DNA from: Halobacteriovoraceae bacterium | Lineage (GTDB): Bacteria > Bdellovibrionota > Bacteriovoracia > Bacteriovoracales > Bacteriovoracaceae | Direction of reading: 5' to 3' | Assembly: GCA_018663815.1 (NCBI GenBank) | Contig: JABJPQ010000526.1 | Location: 1 to 11,130 of the forward strand | DNA length: 11,130 nt | In this document: piece after piece, positions 6,259-11,130 of the stretch | Layout of the letters: every line of letters begins with the position of its first letter | Position numbering within the stretch: position 1 is the stretch's first letter | The notes under the pieces: generated by a model | What the model was told of the DNA's origin: nothing | Seen by the model: the letters and a program-made list of their open reading frames with translations, nothing else | The model's database searches: none | Position numbers and translations under genes: made by a program

Positions 6259-6561
6259 GTGACTATACACGAGACTAACGCGTCGCAAAACAAATAATGA
6301 ATAGGATGTATTTCTTATAGACTTTCAAAATTGACTGTAAGGTTGCCGTTTGAGGGGGATGATTTTAGCCGAAATAACTCAAAACCAAAAGTAATCGGCT
6401 AAGGATTGATACGTGCAAACAGAGTATATTATTTGAACTTGAGATATTTTAAGCCTAAATAACTCGGCAAGAGTGCCAATTACGAAACAGAGATGTCGTT
6501 GTCAAGGTTGAATGTTAAACCAGTTGAGAAAAAGTTTTCTCGTTTAGTTTTAATGTTACTT
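6259..6561. other. Non-coding stretch with a long hairpin and an imperfect direct repeat
   Basis: I see no convincing gene here. An 8-bp inverted repeat, TTAGCCGA (6365-6372) and TCGGCTAA (6395-6402), closes a 22-nt loop. ATTTTAGCCGAAATAACTC (6362-6380) recurs as ATTTTAAGCCTAAATAACTC (6446-6465), with one insertion and one substitution. A small GGCA/TGCC stem follows at 6466-6477. The stretch lies upstream of the 128-residue gene and downstream of the 118-residue gene, so it could be a long 5' leader, a small RNA or decayed sequence. Confidence 0.4.
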
Positions 6562-6598
6562 GAAAAATAAAAGGCTAACTTTTCAATCGCTAGCCTTT
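6562..6598 (-). terminator. Rho-independent terminator of the 118-residue exported protein gene
   Basis: On the minus strand AAAGGCTA (6598-6591) pairs with TAGCCTTT (6577-6570) over a 13-nt loop, followed by TTATTTTTC. It lies 25 nt after the stop codon. The stem is 8 bp with GGC/GCC pairs and the T-run is good. Confidence 0.75.
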
Positions 6599-6623
6599 GT
6601 GATTATGTTGTTTAGTTAATTAC

Positions 6624-6980
6624 TTACTTATTAAAACACATCTCTTTAACAACATATTTAGCACCAACGACATTACCTCCAAGTTGCTTTAAATGATTAT
6701 TCTGTTTTAATGGAACATTATAAGCATACTCGTTGTAATATTCTTGATATTTTTTTCCAGAAAGGCTGGAGGCAACTTCTAATAAGTTAATTGCTTCATC
6801 ACATAGTGTTTCATCACTGTAATAAGCATTTGATTCACCTAATCTCCCATCTGGATTACATTGTTCTCCATTTATCCTTGTTCCGGTTGGCCATATATTT
6901 CCACCATAGAAACACCCTTGACCTGCAAAGGCAGGAGAGGTTATAAATAATAAAGTTACTATTGCCATTGTTTTTGTCAT
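6624..6980 (-). CDS. Small exported cysteine protein, function unknown
   Basis: A 118-residue protein with a signal peptide ending SPAFA (cut near residue 19). Four cysteines (C23, C41, C60, C115) are left in the mature protein. The N-terminal part, GCFYGGNIWPTGTRINGEQCNPDGRL, is a small Cys-Gly module whose CFY/G/C spacing is faintly like the short DUF1496-type CWY...G...C domain; this is a guess. The rest is a tyrosine-rich helical region. The last residues CFNK echo GFNK at the end of the 104-residue neighbour. An upstream in-frame TTG (7004) exists, but GGAG lies 5 nt before the ATG at 6980, so the ATG is used. It has its own terminator, so it is probably a single-gene transcript. Confidence 0.82.
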   Translation of the reverse strand: MTKTMAIVTLLFITSPAFAGQGCFYGGNIWPTGTRINGEQCNPDGRLGESNAYYSDETLCDEAINLLEVASSLSGKKYQEYYNEYAYNVPLKQNNHLKQLGGNVVGAKYVVKEMCFNK

Positions 6981-7432
6981 AATTTCTCCGTTTATATATT
7001 CCAATTTGTTTATATCTACAACCTTGAAATAAAATTGTTTTTCTTAGTTTACTGGATGAATGAACAAGAAAATATAGACGAAGTGAAACTTACAATAGGG
7101 TGTTAACTTTTAAACAGCAACCTAAGTTTTCAATACTTTACAAAAGTGTTTTTTTGAAATTTAAATAACATGCAAGGAATTGTAAAAGAGTTCTATACTT
7201 TAGGTGCAATTCTTTTTGTTCCACCAATTTCCGTCACCAAAGTGGTGAAACTGATTTTGCATTAATTCTTCAAACTCAGAAGCTAATATCGCTCTAACTT
7301 CATGAACACTAAATCGTAGTTTTTAAGGGAAGAAAGTTCATATTCAAAGGCTTGGGAGTACCAAGTTTATATTAGAAAAGGAAAAACTTAAGTGCGGTCC
7401 TTTTTTATCAAAACCTATGCTATACTAAATCT
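6981..7432. other. Gene-free stretch of about 450 bp
   Basis: No reading frame here looks coding. It must hold the promoter of the 118-residue exported protein, but I cannot pick a good -35/-10 pair. Two small inverted repeats are visible: TCACCA-AAG-TGGTGA near 7232-7246, and CTTGG-GAGTA-CCAAG near 7351-7365. Neither has a clear T-run. Confidence 0.4.
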
Positions 7433-7483
7433 ATGAAATTCATACTTGCATTACCACTTTGCCTAATTTTTTTTGTATCCTGA
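7433..7483 (+). pseudogene. Possible remnant of a lipoprotein gene (signal peptide only)
   Basis: The frame reads MKFILALPLCLIFFVS and then TGA. It has the form of a lipoprotein signal peptide in which the stop stands where the lipobox cysteine (TGC or TGT) would be. TATACT at 7421-7426 could be a -10 box just upstream. There is no ribosome-binding site, and the frame closes again within 15 codons after the stop. It may be chance or a decayed gene end. Confidence 0.2.
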
Positions 7484-7500
7484 ACCATCCTTAAAGCAAG

Positions 7501-8499
7501 TCAATACTCAACCTCAAGCTCTACATAATACGTTTCATCATTACTATCACTACGTGTAATTTCGACTCCTGCAGTTCCTTTAATTTTTACAGTTTTAGAA
7601 TTTTTAAAGAACTTTTTTGTTAACCCAAAATCGTAAACATCTTCTTCTCCACCATGAATATTTTCAACGGCGCTTGCATAACTTACCTTGGCACGGATGT
7701 TATCAAGAACTTCTACACTAACAGAAAATACATCGAGATCTAAGTCGACATGTTTTGAATAAGACTTATGCTTCATAACAAATACTTGTGGCTTATATTT
7801 CATATTATCAAACATATAGACTCCTCCAACTGAAGTTGAAGTTGCATCGCTATGGTTATTATTATCTGGAACTTTGTGCACAAGAAATGCTTGCATACTT
7901 CTATCTCTTGCTAATTTAATTGCATAAGAAGTCATATTAGCAGTAGATAAATCATCGAGATCAAACCTTTCTTCACTTTCAGAATTATATCTTGTAATGG
8001 TAATTCTTGAAATTTTCAAGCCATTCTTTTTTAGCCAATCCTTAATGAAACGAATACCACCAAACTTAATGGTCAGCCGTATTCCCATAACTCCACCAAG
8101 TTCTTTTGGGTCGGACTGGTCAGTCTTTACTCCATCACTCATCTTACCTACTGTGGCAAGAAGAACAACGTCACTTAAACCTTTTTGATAATTTACATTT
8201 AGCTCTTTTACGAATGTTTCAAGATCAAAGTCATCTTCGTCAATTTCTGTAACTTTACCATCAACCGAACCTCTGAACTGGGCACTAAAACCATATTGAT
8301 CTTTAGCCTCTAGGGCAATACCCGTATTATAGATAGAAATGGCCCCCTCACTTTCTAAGTCAGAGTAAGCCCCTTCCATAACTGAGGTTATTTTCGTTTC
8401 GATTTCTAAATCACTCAAATAAGAATTTTCTGCCAATAAAGAAGTTGTTAGCGTTAGTGATAAAACTAAGAGTGTCATTTTAAGCGTTTTAATAAGCAC
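7501..8499 (-). CDS. Exported beta-barrel-like outer membrane protein
   Basis: A 332-residue protein with a signal peptide (cut after LLA, near residue 23). The mature part has alternating strand-like segments such as YGFSAQFRGSVDG, KELNVNYQKG, GGVMGIRLTIKFG, PQVFVMKHKSY and FSVSVEVLDNIRAKVSYASA. It ends ETYYVELEVEY, with a terminal aromatic residue as in the C-terminal signal of beta-barrel proteins. These features support an outer membrane barrel or porin-like protein. The segment TVGKMSDGVKTDQSDPKELGG is loosely like barrels of the LbtU type, but I would not name it so. The start is GTG at 8499, because AGGAGG lies 8 nt upstream; the next ATG is 21 nt further in and has no such site. It is transcribed away from the helicase gene. 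Confidence 0.78.
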   Translation of the reverse strand: MLIKTLKMTLLVLSLTLTTSLLAENSYLSDLEIETKITSVMEGAYSDLESEGAISIYNTGIALEAKDQYGFSAQFRGSVDGKVTEIDEDDFDLETFVKELNVNYQKGLSDVVLLATVGKMSDGVKTDQSDPKELGGVMGIRLTIKFGGIRFIKDWLKKNGLKISRITITRYNSESEERFDLDDLSTANMTSYAIKLARDRSMQAFLVHKVPDNNNHSDATSTSVGGVYMFDNMKYKPQVFVMKHKSYSKHVDLDLDVFSVSVEVLDNIRAKVSYASAVENIHGGEEDVYDFGLTKKFFKNSKTVKIKGTAGVEITRSDSNDETYYVELEVEY

Positions 8500-8552
8500 T
8501 TTTGCTTCCTCCTGGAAAGTAATAGCTTATATCACAACTCACAAACGCTACG

Positions 8553-8573
8553 CATTGTTTCTTTTAAACAATG
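8553..8573. other. 8-bp hairpin between the barrel protein and the helicase genes
   Basis: CATTGTTT (8553-8560) and AAACAATG (8566-8573) are exact complements with a 5-nt loop CTTTT. Flanking GCT/AGC adds a few pairs after a bulge. It lies about 54 nt upstream of the barrel gene's start and about 165 nt upstream of the helicase start. It could be an operator dyad or a leader hairpin. Confidence 0.5.
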
Positions 8574-8657
8574 TAAGCTTTACAGCGAAGATCTATTGCA
8601 CAGGAGCTCCAAAATTAACCGACCGTAGGCCTTAGATGGCTCTTTATACATCTGTTA

Positions 8658-8711
8658 TGAGTGTAATAAGTTCAACACCTTACCCTTTCTTCTCGGTACT
8701 TGCTACACTCA
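8658..8711 (+). promoter_or_regulatory. Leader stem upstream of the helicase start
   Basis: TGAGTGTA (8658-8665) and TACACTCA (8704-8711) are exact complements around a 38-nt, pyrimidine-rich loop. The stem ends 18 nt before the helicase GGAGG, a place where it could affect ribosome loading. Cold-shock helicase genes of the csdA/deaD type often have long regulated leaders; applying that here is inference. Confidence 0.35.
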
Positions 8712-8738
8712 GCCACCTATTAGCCTACTGGAGGGTGT

Positions 8739-10244
8739 GTGAGTTCACTAACATTTGATCAATTAAACTTAAAACCTGAATTACTCAAAGTTCTGACTGA
8801 AATGAACTTTACAATTCCAACTGATATTCAACAGCAAGCAATTCCTGTTTTGACCACTTCAGACAAAAACTTTGTAGGCCAGGCTCAAACGGGAACAGGG
8901 AAAACGGCAGCATTTGTCATTCCCCTACTCGAAAAAATTGACCCTAGCAAAGTATCAGTGCAGGCCCTGATTTTAACCCCCACAAGAGAACTGGCGTTCC
9001 AAGTTGAAAGTGAAATTCAAAAGCTAGGTAAATATCTCAATTTAAAATCGACTTGTATTTATGGTGGGACATCATATGATAAACAAATACTCGCTCTCAA
9101 AAAAGACAAGCCTCAGATTGTCGTGGGAACACCAGGACGAGTTATCGATATGATTAAAAAGAAAATTCTTAACCTAGATAGAACTCGTTTTTGTGTACTC
9201 GATGAAGCAGATGAAATGCTAAACATGGGCTTTGCTGAAGATGTTCAAACAATTCTTGATCGTTTTAAAAGTGAAAGACAATTAATGATGTTCTCAGCAA
9301 CCATGCCAAAAACTATTTTAAAAATGATTAAAAAATCATTTAATGACCATCATTTCGTAAAAGTTGAAAACAAATCACTTAGTAACGATGATATTGAACA
9401 AAAATATTTTATTGTTCGAGAAAAACATTTTAAAGAGGGATTAGCAAGGCTCATTGATAACGCTCCAAAGATGTACGGAATTGTCTTCTGTAGAACAAAA
9501 CTAGAAACTAAGTCTGTTGGAGATGACTTAAAAAAACGTGGTCATCTAGTAGAGGTTCTCAATGGCGATATGGGGCAAACAGAAAGAGACCACGCCATGA
9601 AAAGTTTTAAAGATGGCAAGGTCAAAATCATGGTCTGTACTGATGTTGCGGCCAGAGGTATAGATGTTCAAAATCTTACGCATGTTTTTAACTACGGACT
9701 TCCTCGCGATAATGAAAGTTATGTTCACCGGATAGGTAGAACTGGCAGGGCCGGCATGAAAGGAAAAGCCTACACCATAGTTGGACCAAACTCTGCTTTT
9801 ATTATTCGAAGCCTGGAAAAACACATTAATAAAACTATCAAACTTTCAAAACTACCTTCTGTTGAAGATCTCAAACGCAAAGTCGTTGAAAGTGAAATTG
9901 AAGGTGCACAATACATCTTAGAAGCCATAAAAAATAAAGGAGCCGATTTTAAAACAGAAGCTTCCTTTGAACTTTTTGAAAGTGAATTTAAGCACCTAAA
10001 TAAAGAAGAGTTACTCAAACTTGTTTTTGTTTGGAAATTTAATAAGGTCATGCGACGTTATAATAATCTTGCTGACATTGAAGATGTGGCTAAAAAAGGC
10101 TCTAACTCTTCTAGGACAAGAGACCCAAGAAGCAGAAAGCCCCGTGATGGAGCCAACACACATCAAAAATCAAGAAGTAAGCCAGGACTAAAACCCAAAC
10201 AAAGTTCAGGAAGAAAAAGTAGCTATAGATCAAGAAAAAGCTAA
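8739..10244 (+). CDS. DEAD-box ATP-dependent RNA helicase, CsdA/DeaD-like
   Basis: A cytoplasmic ATP-dependent RNA helicase, likely for ribosome assembly, RNA turnover or cold adaptation. All family motifs are present and intact: Q motif (IPTDIQ, Q31), I AQTGTGKT (49-56), Ia PTREL (81-85), GG (109-110), Ib TPGR (131-134), II DEAD (155-158), III SAT (186-188), IV IVFCRT (248-253), V CTDVAARGID (300-309) and VI HRIGRTGR (330-337). Residues about 370-445 form a further helical region, and 453-501 is a basic Ser/Arg/Lys/Pro tail likely to bind RNA. I cannot separate DeaD, RhlE or a lineage-specific paralogue from sequence alone. The start is GTG with GGAGG 4 nt upstream, slightly short. No strong terminator follows. 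Confidence 0.95.
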   Translation: MSSLTFDQLNLKPELLKVLTEMNFTIPTDIQQQAIPVLTTSDKNFVGQAQTGTGKTAAFVIPLLEKIDPSKVSVQALILTPTRELAFQVESEIQKLGKYLNLKSTCIYGGTSYDKQILALKKDKPQIVVGTPGRVIDMIKKKILNLDRTRFCVLDEADEMLNMGFAEDVQTILDRFKSERQLMMFSATMPKTILKMIKKSFNDHHFVKVENKSLSNDDIEQKYFIVREKHFKEGLARLIDNAPKMYGIVFCRTKLETKSVGDDLKKRGHLVEVLNGDMGQTERDHAMKSFKDGKVKIMVCTDVAARGIDVQNLTHVFNYGLPRDNESYVHRIGRTGRAGMKGKAYTIVGPNSAFIIRSLEKHINKTIKLSKLPSVEDLKRKVVESEIEGAQYILEAIKNKGADFKTEASFELFESEFKHLNKEELLKLVFVWKFNKVMRRYNNLADIEDVAKKGSNSSRTRDPRSRKPRDGANTHQKSRSKPGLKPKQSSGRKSSYRSRKS

Positions 10245-10302
10245 AAAACCGGTAATCACCACCTTGCTCACACAATTGCTTGTACTTACAGACATAAACA
10301 TA

Positions 10303-10331
10303 ATTACACGCTCGTATAATTATGCTATAAT
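10303..10331 (+). promoter_or_regulatory. Promoter of the four-helix membrane protein
   Basis: A perfect -10 TATAAT (10326-10331) lies 17 bp after ATTACA (10303-10308), which matches four of six -35 positions. A second TATAAT lies at 10315-10320. Transcription would start about 25 nt before the ATG, leaving room for the AAGGGGG ribosome-binding site. Confidence 0.6.
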
Positions 10332-10361
10332 AATCCTATCTTATTCAACTAAGGGGGAAAA

Positions 10362-10781
10362 ATGGTGGACACAAAAAGAATAAATAAGAAAGTCATCTGG
10401 GCCATAAGTATAGCAACAATTGGATTTGGCTTATTAACGCTAAAGTCTGGAGGCTTCGCTTTATTTGGCGGTGAAGCAGGTAAGCAGTTTGCTGGAGATT
10501 ATGTTCCATTTGTACTGTGGTTCAATTTTTGTGCTGGTCTTTTTTATATTGCTTCAGGTGTTGGTATATTTTTTAAAAAGAGCTGGGGTGTAGACCTAGG
10601 TATAACAATAGCGAGTTTAACTGCAATTGTTTTTGCGTTATTTGGAGTTTATATACTTAGCAATGGTGCCTATGAAGTCAGAACATTAGGTGCCATGACA
10701 TTTAGAACCTTATTTTGGGTTGTCATTTCCTTTTTTGCTGCAAAACAGATAAAAAGTAATTTACTAAATAAGCTAAGTTAA
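10362..10781 (+). CDS. Small four-helix inner membrane protein, function unknown
   Basis: A 139-residue integral membrane protein. Hydrophobic helices lie near 11-29, 48-71, 77-100 and 111-128, with positive charge at the N-terminus (KRINKK), at FKKSW and at the C-terminal tail. This suggests both ends in the cytoplasm. Residues VPFVLWFNFCAGLFYIASGVGIF look like the second helix of small DoxX-like or related membrane families, but I cannot place it. The ATG follows AAGGGGG by 5 nt, and a good promoter lies upstream. It converges on the cytochrome gene, with a perfect hairpin between them. Confidence 0.82.
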   Translation: MVDTKRINKKVIWAISIATIGFGLLTLKSGGFALFGGEAGKQFAGDYVPFVLWFNFCAGLFYIASGVGIFFKKSWGVDLGITIASLTAIVFALFGVYILSNGAYEVRTLGAMTFRTLFWVVISFFAAKQIKSNLLNKLS

Positions 10782-10787
10782 TAATAG

Positions 10788-10810
10788 CTGGTGAGTCTAG
10801 CACTCACCAG
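10788..10810. terminator. Hairpin between convergent genes, possible bidirectional terminator
   Basis: CTGGTGAGT (10788-10796) and ACTCACCAG (10802-10810) form a perfect 9-bp stem with a 5-nt loop. It lies 6 nt after one stop codon and 13 nt from the other gene's stop. Neither side has a real T-run (AGTAATTC on plus, CTATTATTAAC on minus), so termination is likely but not textbook. Confidence 0.6.
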
Positions 10811-10823
10811 AGTAATTCAACTT

Positions 10824-11130
10824 CTATGGGTGTAAAACAGCCCTTAAGCGCTCTCTAAATGTTTCATGACATTGAGTACAGCTTTGAACCATAACTCCAT
10901 ATTGCTTTGATACTTCAAGCATATCTTGTTCTTGAGCAGCAACTCCAATTGCATTAGCTGCATTATGGGCAGCATCATCAATTTCTTTAAAGAGCTTAAT
11001 TTCTGCACCTAATTCTTTTTTAATTATTGCAAAGTCAGCTTTTGGCTTTGGGTGATTATTGATCCAGGCTACAGAGTCCTCAATTACTGAAAAGTCATCA
11101 TAGAACATACCGTTTAAGATAATCAGAGAG
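10824..11130 (-). CDS. Cytochrome c'-like heme protein (5' end outside window)
   Basis: A periplasmic electron-transfer or gas-binding type c heme protein. A single CxxCH heme site, CTQCHETFRERL, sits close to the C-terminus after a helical region, as in cytochrome c' / class II cytochromes c (four-helix bundle, heme near the end). The nearest ATG (11108) would give only 94 residues and no signal peptide. The frame stays open to the window edge (SLIILNG before that Met), so the true start and the signal peptide lie beyond it. From ATG 11108, C77, C80 and H81 are the heme ligating and attachment residues. The axial ligand on the other side cannot be judged from this fragment. It is convergent with the membrane protein gene; a functional link is not shown. 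Confidence 0.82.
   Translation of the reverse strand, partial: SLIILNGMFYDDFSVIEDSVAWINNHPKPKADFAIIKKELGAEIKLFKEIDDAAHNAANAIGVAAQEQDMLEVSKQYGVMVQSCTQCHETFRERLRAVLHP

Noticed and set aside
6991..7045. Fourth copy of the shared leader element upstream of the 118-residue gene
   Set aside because: AATTTGTTT and TTGTTTTTCTT blocks sit near the right distance, but the similarity is not clearly above AT-rich background.
9546..10051. Two overlapping minus-strand frames inside the helicase gene
   Set aside because: Helicase motifs V and VI are read on the plus strand across this stretch, so the minus frames are shadows.
10824..11108. A complete 94-residue cytochrome starting at the ATG at 11108
   Set aside because: The frame is open to the window edge, the fragment lacks a signal peptide needed for heme attachment in the periplasm, and it is too short for the family.

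Overview
The window is AT-rich double-membrane-type bacterial DNA. The outer-membrane beta-barrel candidate, the many signal-peptide proteins, the cytochrome c'-like protein and the general protein flavour suggest a Bdellovibrionota relative such as the Bacteriovorax/Halobacteriovorax group. That placement is an impression from composition and protein style, not a database result. Most genes lie on the minus strand; only the DEAD-box helicase and the membrane protein after it are on the plus strand.

Region 1 (1-2297) is a BlaI/BlaR1-style regulatory pair. A BlaI/MecI repressor is followed without a gap by a membrane M56 metallopeptidase, which is cut by the window edge. Its C-terminal domain reads like the transpeptidase of a class B penicillin-binding protein (FtsI/PBP2 type), not the class D beta-lactamase-like sensor of classical BlaR1. 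The promoter region of the pair carries a perfect 39-bp palindrome that contains two BlaI-like operators 21 bp apart. No beta-lactamase gene is visible.

Region 2 (2298-4245) holds an APH/choline-kinase-fold phosphotransferase and a cytoplasmic TPR protein. They are separated by 136 bp and are probably independent.

Region 3 (4385-6980) is a run of four small, exported, cysteine-containing proteins of unknown function, all on the minus strand. Three of the four share a similar 52-nt element ending exactly 13 nt upstream of the ATG, and two of the proteins are internally duplicated. Between the genes lie tandem repeats, hairpins and a 300-nt non-coding stretch with its own repeats. This is the least explained and most interesting part of the window.

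Region 4 (6981-8738) has a nearly gene-free 450-bp stretch, a possible broken lipoprotein start, an exported beta-barrel-like protein (minus) and a hairpin-containing leader that separates it from the helicase (plus).

Region 5 (8739-11130) holds a CsdA/DeaD-like DEAD-box RNA helicase, a four-helix membrane protein with a good promoter, a hairpin between convergent genes, and a cytochrome c'-like protein that runs off the right edge.

Only the BlaI-BlaR-type pair is clearly a functional unit. The small exported proteins look co-evolved by duplication, with their own leaders rather than one tight operon.
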